A DNA stretch of 14,860 nucleotides from JAWXTP01 sp044433415 (GTDB lineage Bacteria > Bacteroidota > Bacteroidia > Bacteroidales > Rikenellaceae): the NCBI GenBank assembly GCA_044433415.1, contig JAWXTP010000073.1, positions 1-14,860 of the forward strand. Direction: 5' to 3'. Positions within the stretch are counted from its first letter, which is position 1, and the number at the start of each line of letters is the position of its first letter. The notes beneath the pieces were generated by a model. That model was not told where the DNA came from. It searched no databases and was given only the letters and a program-made list of their open reading frames with translations. This document shows positions 7,311 through 13,034 of this stretch, one piece after another. Made by a program: the position numbers and the translations under genes.

Positions 7311-7336
7311 AAAAAATCCCCGTATAAACGAGGATT
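7311..7336 (-). terminator. Terminator of the tRNA-Arg cluster
   Basis: Read on the minus strand, AATCCTCG (7336-7329), loop TTTATA and CGGGGATT (7322-7315) form an 8-bp stem with one G-U pair, followed by a T-run. It begins six bases after the 3' end of the last tRNA gene. Confidence 0.9.
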
Positions 7337-7341
7337 CCTTG

Positions 7342-7415
7342 TGACACCGACAGGATTCAAACCTGTAACCTTCTGATCCGTAGTCAGAAACTCTATTCAG
7401 TTGAGCTACGGTGCC
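7342..7415 (-). tRNA. tRNA-Arg (anticodon ACG), third copy in transcription order
   Basis: On the minus strand this 74-base gene folds as a full cloverleaf. The acceptor GGCACCG pairs with CGGTGTC (one G-U pair) and is followed by discriminator A. The anticodon stem TCTGA/TCAGA encloses loop CTACGGA, and the T arm is ACAGG-TTTGAAT-CCTGT. The anticodon ACG reads CGN arginine codons after A34 is edited to inosine. CCA is not encoded (ACAA follows), so it is added after transcription. The sequence is identical to the two copies upstream, and the cluster terminator follows directly. Confidence 0.96.
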
Positions 7416-7439
7416 GTATATTATGTAAACTGTAAAATG

Positions 7440-7513
7440 TGACACCGACAGGATTCAAACCTGTAACCTTCTGATCCGTAGTCAGAAACTCTATTCAGTT
7501 GAGCTACGGTGCC
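7440..7513 (-). tRNA. tRNA-Arg (anticodon ACG), second copy in transcription order
   Basis: This copy is identical to the other two over all 74 bases, with the same acceptor, anticodon loop CTACGGA and T arm. CCA is not encoded (ACAT follows). No promoter lies in the 26-base spacers on either side large enough to separate it, so it should be cut from the shared precursor by RNase P and 3' nucleases. Confidence 0.96.
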
Positions 7514-7527
7514 ATATATTATGTAAA

Positions 7528-7562
7528 TTAAGGTAAGTTCTACAATTGGTCTTATTCGATTT
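7528..7562 (+). repeat. Dispersed palindromic repeat, left half inside the tRNA cluster
   Basis: TTAAGGTAAGTTCTACAATT, followed by GGTCTTATTCGATT, matches the left arm and the long loop of the family (compare the minus strand of 7941-7992, whose loop contains TTGGTTTTATTCGATT). The expected right arm does not follow. A matching right half occurs at 7668-7698, so the two may be the halves of one copy split by about 105 bases. Confidence 0.55.
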
Positions 7563-7582
7563 AGGATTTAGAGGTTTTATAT

Positions 7583-7640
7583 TTGGAGTTTTAAAAATAC
7601 AGTCGTGGTGGTTCCCACGGCGTATTTATAAAAATTCAAA
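7583..7640. repeat. Hairpin between the tRNA genes
   Basis: TTTTAAAAATAC at 7589-7600 pairs with GTATTTATAAAA at 7622-7633 (one mismatch). Inside, CGTGG at 7604-7608 pairs with CCACG at 7614-7618. Weaker pairing extends outward through TTTGGAG and TTCAAAG. The structure would form in the tRNA precursor between the first and second tRNA. It lies between the two half copies of the dispersed repeat and may be a small insertion or an RNA processing signal. Confidence 0.5.
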
Positions 7641-7667
7641 GATGAAACTTATAAATCTAAAAGCGTT

Positions 7668-7698
7668 AAATCCAATTTTAGAAGTTTCCTTAAGTAAA
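7668..7698 (+). repeat. Dispersed palindromic repeat, right half inside the tRNA cluster
   Basis: AAATCCAATTTTAGAAGTTT followed by CCTTAAGTAAA is nearly the same as the half copy at 6500-6531. It ends three bases before the 3' end of the first tRNA gene. Together with 7528-7562 it may represent one interrupted repeat. Confidence 0.6.
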
Positions 7699-7700
7699 TG

Positions 7701-7774
7701 TGACACCGACAGGATTCAAACCTGTAACCTTCTGATCCGTAGTCAGAAACTCTATTCAGTTGAGCTACGGTGCC
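7701..7774 (-). tRNA. tRNA-Arg (anticodon ACG), first copy in transcription order
   Basis: This promoter-proximal copy is identical to the other two, with the same cloverleaf and anticodon ACG. CCA is not encoded. Its 5' end lies 23 bases from the -7 box of the only clear promoter in the cluster. A spacer of 187 bases separates it from the second copy and contains half copies of the dispersed repeat and a hairpin. Confidence 0.96.
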
Positions 7775-7797
7775 ATTATATTTCCTTAATTCGAGTG

Positions 7798-7829
7798 CAA
7801 AGATACGATTAAAGAATGGAATATCCAAA
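7798..7829 (-). promoter_or_regulatory. Promoter of the tRNA-Arg cluster
   Basis: On the minus strand TTTG (7829-7826), a 20-base spacer and TATCTTTG (7805-7798) give a full match to the Bacteroidetes promoter pattern. Transcription would run through all three tRNA genes to the terminator at 7336-7311. Confidence 0.88.
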
Positions 7830-7854
7830 TATTTTCTTATATTTTATTTATTTT

Positions 7855-7924
7855 ATACGATAAAAACCTCTTAAGGGGACTTTTTAAAAAATAAAAATTG
7901 TTATTTATTAAAAAAATATCGTAT
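7855..7924. repeat. Dispersed palindromic repeat with outer inverted repeat
   Basis: CTTAAGGGGACTTTTTAAAA at 7870-7889 matches the left arm of the family. The right arm is replaced by AT-rich sequence. An outer 8-base inverted repeat, ATACGATA (7855-7862) and TATCGTAT (7917-7924), encloses it. The right outer arm overlaps the probable yqaA -7 box. Confidence 0.5.
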
Positions 7925-7928
7925 TTTG
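7898..7928 (+). promoter_or_regulatory. Possible promoter of the yqaA-like gene
   Basis: TTG at 7898-7900 and TATTTTG at 7922-7928 are 21 bases apart. The -7 box is one base shorter than TAnnTTTG. A transcript starting here would carry an 80-85 base leader containing the palindrome at 7941-7992. Confidence 0.45.
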
Positions 7929-7940
7929 CATGCTTATTTC

Positions 7941-7992
7941 TTAAGGGAACTTCTAATAATCGAATAAAACCAATTATTAAAACTCCCCTTAA
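7941..7992 (-). repeat. Dispersed palindromic repeat, full copy in the yqaA leader
   Basis: Arms of 20 bases (7941-7960 and 7973-7992) with a 12-base loop pair at 17 of 20 positions. Read on the minus strand, two of the three mismatches become G-U pairs, leaving one true mismatch. This suggests that the minus strand is the sense of the repeat. In that sense the arms are TTAAGGGGAGTTTTAATAAT and ATTATTAGAAGTTCCCTTAA, and the middle reads TTGGTTTTATTCGATT, shared with 7528-7562 and partly with 12796-12843. Confidence 0.75.
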
Positions 7993-8016
7993 ACAAATCT
8001 GAAAATATACTCACTA

Positions 8017-8457
8017 ATGGATTTTTTAATAGAATGGGGCTACTTAGGAATGTTTATAAGTGCGTTTCTAGCCGCTACAGTAATACCTTTTAGCTCGGAT
8101 GTTGTACTTGTGGGATTAATTGCCGCAGGAGGCGATACAGTGTGGCTTGTGGTACTTGCAACGCTCGGTAACTGGATAGGGGGACTTACCTCATATTACC
8201 TTGGTTATATGGGGAAAATGGAATGGATAGAGAAGTACTTCAAGGTGAAACACGAAACCCTAGAAAAACAAAGAGATAAAATTAATAAGTGGGGGGCTTC
8301 ACTAGCGTTTATGTCATGGCTTCCTGGAGTTGGCGATGTGTTTGCTATAGCTCTTGGATTCTATAAAGTAGACCCTAAAAAATGTGCTATATATATGTTT
8401 TTAGGTAAGGGGCTTCGCTTTATCGCATGGGCAGTTATTTTTCAGTTCTTCTCATGA
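8017..8457 (+). CDS. yqaA: YqaA family membrane protein (DedA/VTT-like)
   Basis: The 146-residue product matches the short YqaA branch of the DedA/SNARE-associated (VTT) superfamily in length and layout. It has an N-terminal re-entrant and helix region, FLAATVIPFSSDVVLVGLIA (about 17-36), and a second helix ending in LGNWIGGLTSYYLGYMG. A charged amphipathic segment (about 69-93) follows. The hallmark WGASLAFMSWLPGVGDVFAI, with its conserved Pro and Gly-Asp, comes next, and a last helix has the LGKGLRFIAWA motif. It should sit in the inner membrane. DedA relatives act in lipid carrier flipping and proton-dependent envelope homeostasis; the exact role of YqaA is not known to me. It stands alone, and its leader contains one palindromic repeat. 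The family call is strong, and the gene name follows the E. coli relative. Confidence 0.88.
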   Translation: MDFLIEWGYLGMFISAFLAATVIPFSSDVVLVGLIAAGGDTVWLVVLATLGNWIGGLTSYYLGYMGKMEWIEKYFKVKHETLEKQRDKINKWGASLAFMSWLPGVGDVFAIALGFYKVDPKKCAIYMFLGKGLRFIAWAVIFQFFS

Positions 8458-8602
8458 TGAGATTTTATAAAATGATGCGGAGGTAGTATTCCTAAAGGGT
8501 GGTACTGCTGAGCCTTGATAAAGTTGACTGGGGCAGCTAGGGTCCAATTGGGTCGTTACAAGTGTGGAAAGATTAGACGAAAAACTTTCAATTATCAACT
8601 AC
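8458..8602 (+). other. GC-richer non-coding stretch with a stable hairpin
   Basis: From about 8474 to 8575 base composition rises to roughly half G+C, well above the flanking intergenic DNA. GTAGTATTCC at 8483-8492 pairs with GGTGGTACTGC (8498-8508, one bulge) around TAAA. Several U-G pairs make it stable only in plus-strand RNA, downstream of yqaA. On the minus strand a frame about 50 codons long without an early ATG reads LVTTQLDPSCPSQLYQGSAV and continues to a stop overlapping the end of yqaA. It could be a structured RNA, a repeat copied elsewhere in the genome, or a decayed gene. No known RNA family was recognised. Confidence 0.35.
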
Positions 8603-8656
8603 TAATAATTAAGGGGACTTCTAAAATCAATTTTTTAGAAGTCCCCTTAATTATTA
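8603..8656. repeat. Dispersed palindromic repeat, perfect 24-bp hairpin
   Basis: Bases 8603-8626 and 8633-8656 are exact reverse complements (24 bp) around the six-base loop TCAATT. The core reads TTAAGGGGACTTCTAAAA and its complement. It sits between the convergent yqaA and mutB genes, 22 bases from the end of mutB, and could act as a two-way terminator since T-runs flank the loop and the outer stem is AT-rich. It is the best-preserved copy of the family in the window. Confidence 0.9.
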
Positions 8657-8678
8657 CTAAAAATCAGTCTCTTAATTT

Positions 8679-10805
8679 CTAGCTATTTAAAATCTCTAGG
8701 ATGCGGATAGCAGCAGCAGGTACTGGAGTACCAGGACCAAAGATAGCAGCAGCTTCAGCTTTGTAAAGATATTCATAATCTTGGTGAGGTATTACACCAC
8801 CCACTATCACTACGATGTCTTCACGGCCTAGTTTTTTAAGCTCTCCAACGATTTGAGGAACTAGAGTCTTGTGACCAGCAGCAAGTGATGATACACCCAC
8901 AACGTGAACGTCATTCTCTACAGCTTGTTTTGCTGCCTCCTCAGGAGTTTGGAATAAAGGTCCCATGTCAACGTCAAAACCTATGTCAGCATAACCTGTA
9001 GCAACAACTTTAGCTCCGCGGTCGTGTCCATCTTGACCTAGTTTAGCAATCATGATACGTGGTCTACGACCCTCTTTTTCTGCAAATTCCTCGCACATAG
9101 CCTTAGCTTTTGCGAATTCACTATTGTCTTTCACCTCTGAAGAATATACACCTGAAATTGAACGAATAACGGCTGAGTAACGTCCTACAACACACTCACA
9201 CGCGTCAGAAATCTCTCCTAAAGTAGCTCTTAGCTTAGCAGCCTCAATAGCTAAAGCTAGTAAGTTGCCATTTTGTGTTTTAACACATTCTGTAATAGCC
9301 TCTAATGCAGCTTTTACTTTCGCTTCATCACGAGAAGCCTTAAGAGCGTTAAGTCTCTCAATTTGTGATATACGAACCGCTGTGTTGTCTACATCAAGAA
9401 TATCAATAGGATCTTCTTTTTCTAGACGATATTTGTTAAGACCTACGATAACATCATTGCTAGAGTCAATACGTGCTTGCTTACGTGCAGCAGCTTCTTC
9501 GATACGCATCTTAGGAATACCAGTTTCTATAGCTTTTGCCATACCACCTAGCTCTTCAACCTCTTCGATAAGTTTCCATGCTTTCTCAGCTATCTCTTGA
9601 GTTAGAGATTCTATATAGTAAGAACCTGCCCAAGGGTCTACAACACGGCAGATGTTAGTCTCCTCTTGAATATAAATCTGAGTGTTACGTGCAATACGTG
9701 CTGAGAAATCTGTAGGTAGAGCAATAGCCTCATCAAGTGCGTTAGTGTGTAACGACTGAGTGTGACCTAGTGCTGAAGCCATAGCTTCTATAGCAGTACG
9801 TGCAACATTGTTAAATGGATCTTGCTCTGTCAATGACCAACCTGAAGTTTGACTGTGAGTACGAAGTGCAAGAGATTTAGGATTTTTAGGGTTGAACTTG
9901 TTAACAATCTTAGCCCAAAGAAGACGTGCAGCACGCATCTTAGCAATCTCCATGAAGTGGTTAGTACCAATAGCCCAGAAGAAAGATAGACGAGGTGCAA
10001 AAGCATCTACATTCATACCTGCATTAACACCAGTACGAAGGTACTCAAGACCGTCAGCTAAAGTGTAAGCTAGCTCAATATCTGCTGTAGCACCTGCCTC
10101 TTGCATGTGGTAACCAGAAATAGAGATAGAGTTGAATTTAGGCATGTTTTGAGATGTGTACTCAAAGATGTCAGCAATAATCTGCATAGAGAATTTAGGA
10201 GGGTAGATATATGTGTTACGAACCATAAATTCTTTAAGGATGTCATTTTGGATAGTACCTGCTAGTTGATCTAAAGTACAACCTTGTTCAAGACCTGCCA
10301 CAACATAGAATGCTAATACTGGAAGTACAGCTCCATTCATAGTCATAGATACACTCATCTTGTCAAGAGGAATACCATCAAAAAGCACTTTCATGTCCTC
10401 TACAGAACAGATAGATACACCTGCTTTACCAACGTCACCAACAACGCGTTCGTGGTCAGCGTCATAGCCACGGTGAGTAGCAAGGTCAAATGCTACTGAA
10501 AGACCTTTCTGTCCAGAAGCTAGGTTACGACGGTAAAAAGCGTTACTCTCAGCAGCTGTTGAGAAACCTGCATACTGGCGGATAGTCCAAGGACGCATAA
10601 CATACATAGATGAATATGGTCCACGAAGGAAAGGAGCTATACCTGCGGCATAGTTTAGATGTTCCATTCCTTCAAGGTCGTCGGCTGTATAAGCGCCTTT
10701 AACCTCTACTTGCTCAGGTGTGTTCCAAACTGGATTTTGACCCTGAGCGCAGCAACTAGAAGACTCTTTTGTTGCTGTTGATATATTTGAAAATTTTGCT
10801 CTCAT
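8679..10805 (-). CDS. mutB: Methylmalonyl-CoA mutase large (alpha) subunit
   Basis: The 708-residue cytoplasmic enzyme interconverts (R)-methylmalonyl-CoA and succinyl-CoA with adenosylcobalamin. In Bacteroidota it runs mainly towards propionate formation. The CoA-binding TIM barrel covers about residues 20-560 and shows family blocks such as FLRGPYSSMYVMRPWTIRQY, SVAFDLATHRGYDADHERVV and NTQIYIQEETNICRVVDPWA. The C-terminal cobalamin-binding domain (about 575-705) has DGHDRG at 592-597, with His594 as the lower ligand of cobalt. Length is normal for the catalytic subunit. It follows mutA on the same strand after a gap of 101 bases. The extreme N-terminus is not conserved in the family and contains ESSSCCAQG. 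No meaB chaperone or epimerase gene is beside it in this window. Confidence 0.97.
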   Translation of the reverse strand: MRAKFSNISTATKESSSCCAQGQNPVWNTPEQVEVKGAYTADDLEGMEHLNYAAGIAPFLRGPYSSMYVMRPWTIRQYAGFSTAAESNAFYRRNLASGQKGLSVAFDLATHRGYDADHERVVGDVGKAGVSICSVEDMKVLFDGIPLDKMSVSMTMNGAVLPVLAFYVVAGLEQGCTLDQLAGTIQNDILKEFMVRNTYIYPPKFSMQIIADIFEYTSQNMPKFNSISISGYHMQEAGATADIELAYTLADGLEYLRTGVNAGMNVDAFAPRLSFFWAIGTNHFMEIAKMRAARLLWAKIVNKFNPKNPKSLALRTHSQTSGWSLTEQDPFNNVARTAIEAMASALGHTQSLHTNALDEAIALPTDFSARIARNTQIYIQEETNICRVVDPWAGSYYIESLTQEIAEKAWKLIEEVEELGGMAKAIETGIPKMRIEEAAARKQARIDSSNDVIVGLNKYRLEKEDPIDILDVDNTAVRISQIERLNALKASRDEAKVKAALEAITECVKTQNGNLLALAIEAAKLRATLGEISDACECVVGRYSAVIRSISGVYSSEVKDNSEFAKAKAMCEEFAEKEGRRPRIMIAKLGQDGHDRGAKVVATGYADIGFDVDMGPLFQTPEEAAKQAVENDVHVVGVSSLAAGHKTLVPQIVGELKKLGREDIVVIVGGVIPHQDYEYLYKAEAAAIFGPGTPVPAAAIRILEILNS

Positions 10806-10828
10806 TGTTTTTCAGTAAGTTAAATTTT

Positions 10829-10899
10829 AAAACCTAAAACTTTAGCGCTCCTGTGAGGGAGCTAGCTTAAGGGGAGTTTTAGAAGCTCCCTTAGGTTTT
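10829..10899 (-). promoter_or_regulatory. Nested hairpins between mutA and mutB (dispersed repeat copy)
   Basis: In the mutA-mutB transcript, AAAACCTAA (10899-10891) can pair with TTAGGTTTT (10837-10829), and inside it AGGGAGCT (10891-10884) with AGCTCCCT (10863-10856). A competing hairpin pairs GGGAG with CTCCCC inside the repeat core (minus strand of 10865-10893, containing CTTCTAAAACTCCCCTTAAG). The repeat core belongs to the dispersed family. No T-run follows, so this looks more like a stability or processing element than a terminator. Confidence 0.55.
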
Positions 10900-10906
10900 A
10901 CTCAGT

Positions 10907-12754
10907 TTATAGAAGTTGCTTTTTGTATTCACAAAGAGTCTCTAACACATTCGAACGAACGTTTATAAAGTTTGTGATTCCCTGAGCTTTAAGTTCTTCG
11001 GCACATGCTGGCGCTCCTGCAACAACGATAATTTTGTCAGAAAGAGCTTCCGCAATTTGAGGTGCGTAAGTTGCATATTCATCATCTGAAGAGCAAATTA
11101 CTACTATCTCTGCACCTGACGCTTTAGCAGCAGCTACACCTTCTTCTACTGATGAGAATAGGTTGTTGTCTATGTTGCCTATGCCTGCACAACCAAAGAA
11201 GTTACTAGCAAACTGAGAACGAGCTCTTGCAAAGGCTAGAGAACCTATAGTAAACATAAATGCTTTAGGAGCTTTACCGCTAGCGTCAACAGCTAATCTT
11301 AACTCTTCAAACTCTTCACCTGCACGGAAAGGTACTAATACCTCTACAGTTTCTGTTTTCTCAGAAGAGCAACCACAAGAATGAGCTGATTTACATTCTT
11401 TCTTAGTAGCAACGTTAGTGACGGTCTCTGTGAAGTTAGGATATTGGTTAGTACCTAGGAGTATCTCACGACGTGTAGCGATAGCTTTACGACGATTTGC
11501 TGCACTTTGAGCTATGATACCTTGGATAACACCTTCTTTGAAACAAGTTGTGTAGCCACCTTTGTCTTCTACTTCTTTGAAAAGAGCCCAAGCGTTATCA
11601 GCTATATCTTGAGTAAGTTTTTCGATGTAGTAAGAACCACCTGCTGCATCAGCAACCTGGTTGAAGTGAGATTCTTCTTTTAATAACAGCTGAGTGTTAC
11701 GAGCTATACGAGAGCTGAACTCTGTAGGTGCATTATAAGCAGCATCAAAAGGAAGTACCTCTATAGAAGAAACTCCTGAGATTGCAGCACTCATACCCTC
11801 AGTAGTTGCACGAAGCATATTTACATAAGGGTCATATACTGACATGTTAAACATAGAAGTTGTAGCGTGAGCTTTCATTTTTGCTGCACAACCTTTTGTA
11901 GGGTTGTAAGCCTCTACGATGTTAGCCCAAAGAAGACGTGCTGCACGGAATTTAGCTATCTCCATGAAGTAGTTAGAGCTTATCGCAAAGTTGAATTTTA
12001 TAGCTTTAGCAGCTTCATCAATAGTGAAACCTGCTTCCATAAGTGTTACTATGTAGTCGTGAGCTACAGCTAATGAAAGAGCTAGCTCTTGAACTATAGT
12101 AGAACCTGAGTTTACAAAAGTATCACCATTTACTGTGATAAAACGTACACTCTTAAATTCTTTAAATTCTGAGATTAGAGATTTTAATTTCTCAAAAGCA
12201 CCACCACAGATTTTTCCTTTTAGAGAAAGTTGTTTTACTAATGGGTCTATATTGAAAGATGCTTTAACATCATCTTTAGCTATTGTTGAAGCAGCAACTT
12301 TAGTCATGAATAATCTTGCTACACTTCCTATACCACAACCTTCAAAGTTTACTTCTATAGCTTGAAGCTCTATACCTGAAAGTAAAGTGTCAAGGTCTTC
12401 AGCAGTAAATTCTTTAGATGTGATTTTGAAGTTAAGAGAGTCTGCACCACGCATAAGGGCGTTAAGAGCTGTAGCATTAGCTTCTTTAGCGCAGTTTACA
12501 ACTATGGTTTGGCGAACTAACCAGTTGTTATTTGCTTTTGTGCCACGTACATAAGGGAATTCACCTGGTTTTGATTCTAGGTGATTTACCTTTGTTAAGT
12601 CTTCAGCACGGTAGTAAGGGCGTACAGAAAATCCTTCTTGGGTTCTCCAAACAAGTTTCTTTTCGTAGTCTGCACCTTTTAAATCTTTGTGAATAGCTTC
12701 TTCCCATTGTTCAGTACTAACAGGAGGAAACTCGCTAAACAGTTTGTTTGACAT
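10907..12754 (-). CDS. mutA: Methylmalonyl-CoA mutase small (beta) subunit
   Basis: The 615-residue product is the non-catalytic partner of the MutB subunit. It has the mutase barrel (about 10-435), with FPPVSTEQWEEAIHKDLKG near the start, EIAKFRAARLLWANIVEAYN, and SSRIARNTQLLLKEESHFNQ. A degenerate cobalamin-binding-like domain follows (about 470-610). The DxHxxG motif of the active subunit is absent, as expected for this subunit. An unusual linker between the two parts contains CKSAHSCGC (residues 454-462), a Cys/His cluster. The gene is first in the mutA-mutB unit. Its leader of about 140 bases contains one dispersed repeat. A divergent ubiD-family gene shares the 280-base upstream region. 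Confidence 0.95.
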   Translation of the reverse strand: MSNKLFSEFPPVSTEQWEEAIHKDLKGADYEKKLVWRTQEGFSVRPYYRAEDLTKVNHLESKPGEFPYVRGTKANNNWLVRQTIVVNCAKEANATALNALMRGADSLNFKITSKEFTAEDLDTLLSGIELQAIEVNFEGCGIGSVARLFMTKVAASTIAKDDVKASFNIDPLVKQLSLKGKICGGAFEKLKSLISEFKEFKSVRFITVNGDTFVNSGSTIVQELALSLAVAHDYIVTLMEAGFTIDEAAKAIKFNFAISSNYFMEIAKFRAARLLWANIVEAYNPTKGCAAKMKAHATTSMFNMSVYDPYVNMLRATTEGMSAAISGVSSIEVLPFDAAYNAPTEFSSRIARNTQLLLKEESHFNQVADAAGGSYYIEKLTQDIADNAWALFKEVEDKGGYTTCFKEGVIQGIIAQSAANRRKAIATRREILLGTNQYPNFTETVTNVATKKECKSAHSCGCSSEKTETVEVLVPFRAGEEFEELRLAVDASGKAPKAFMFTIGSLAFARARSQFASNFFGCAGIGNIDNNLFSSVEEGVAAAKASGAEIVVICSSDDEYATYAPQIAEALSDKIIVVAGAPACAEELKAQGITNFINVRSNVLETLCEYKKQLL

Positions 12755-12795
12755 AATTTTGGTTTTATATATTTAATGTATTTTCCAATATAACA

Positions 12796-12843
12796 TTAAG
12801 GAGAGTTTTAGAGCTTAATTTTATTCGATTTTGAATAGTCCCA
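12796..12843 (+). repeat. Dispersed palindromic repeat, copy in the mutA leader
   Basis: TTAAGGAGAGTTTTAGAGCT, then TTATTCGATT and GAATAGTCCC, keeps the left arm, the loop motif and a worn right arm of the family, in the same sense as 7528-7562. It lies 42-89 bases upstream of the mutA start, inside its likely leader. Confidence 0.6.
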
Positions 12844-12892
12844 GAACATAAAAATCTTAAAAATAAGATTTAATTAACTCCCTTTGATAATG

Positions 12893-12900
12893 CAAATTTA
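12893..12900 (-). promoter_or_regulatory. Probable -7 element for mutA-mutB
   Basis: On the minus strand TAAATTTG matches TAnnTTTG exactly, 138 bases before the mutA ATG. The -33 region is a T-rich stretch with only a weak match. No cobalamin riboswitch-like core was seen in the leader. Confidence 0.45.
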
Positions 12901-12961
12901 ATCAAATTGTTATAAAAACATAAAAATTACTGCTAAAAAAGCAATATTTGATACTTTTTTT

Positions 12962-12969
12962 TACTTTTG
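12962..12969 (+). promoter_or_regulatory. Probable -7 element for the ubiD-family gene
   Basis: TACTTTTG matches TAnnTTTG exactly and lies 65 bases before the ATG at 13035. A TTTG at 12947-12950 is too close to serve as the -33 box, and the correctly spaced position (about 12938-12942) does not match. Confidence 0.45.
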
Positions 12970-13034
12970 TACTAAAAATAGGTTTAAAATCTATGTTTTT
13001 GATTGATTAATAGTGAGTTCAAAAAAGTGAATTT

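Larger units (their letters stand above)
7342..7527 (-). repeat. Tandem duplication of a tRNA gene with its spacer
   Basis: Segments 7342-7429 and 7440-7527 are 88-base direct repeats with a single difference (7416 versus 7514), offset by 98 bases. Each includes a whole tRNA-Arg gene plus the 14 bases next to its 5' end. The near identity of the non-tRNA spacer shows that this pair arose by recent tandem duplication. Confidence 0.85.

Noticed and set aside
7342..7774. CRISPR array suggested by three identical direct repeats
   Set aside because: The repeats are complete tRNA genes, the spacers differ greatly in length (24 and 187 bases) and no cas gene is present.
7239..7812. Open frames on both strands across the tRNA cluster
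   Set aside because: Both run through tRNA genes, and their protein sequences are translations of tRNA.
9265..9600. Plus-strand open frame of 111 codons inside mutB
   Set aside because: It is antisense to strongly conserved mutase sequence and Ser/Ala-rich in the way complementary frames usually are.
11867..12365. Two plus-strand open frames inside mutA
   Set aside because: Both are antisense to a confidently assigned gene and show no signature of their own.
12755..13034. Cobalamin riboswitch in the mutA leader
   Set aside because: The gene product needs adenosylcobalamin, so I looked for the conserved B12-box core, but the leader is AT-rich with no such motif or multi-arm fold.
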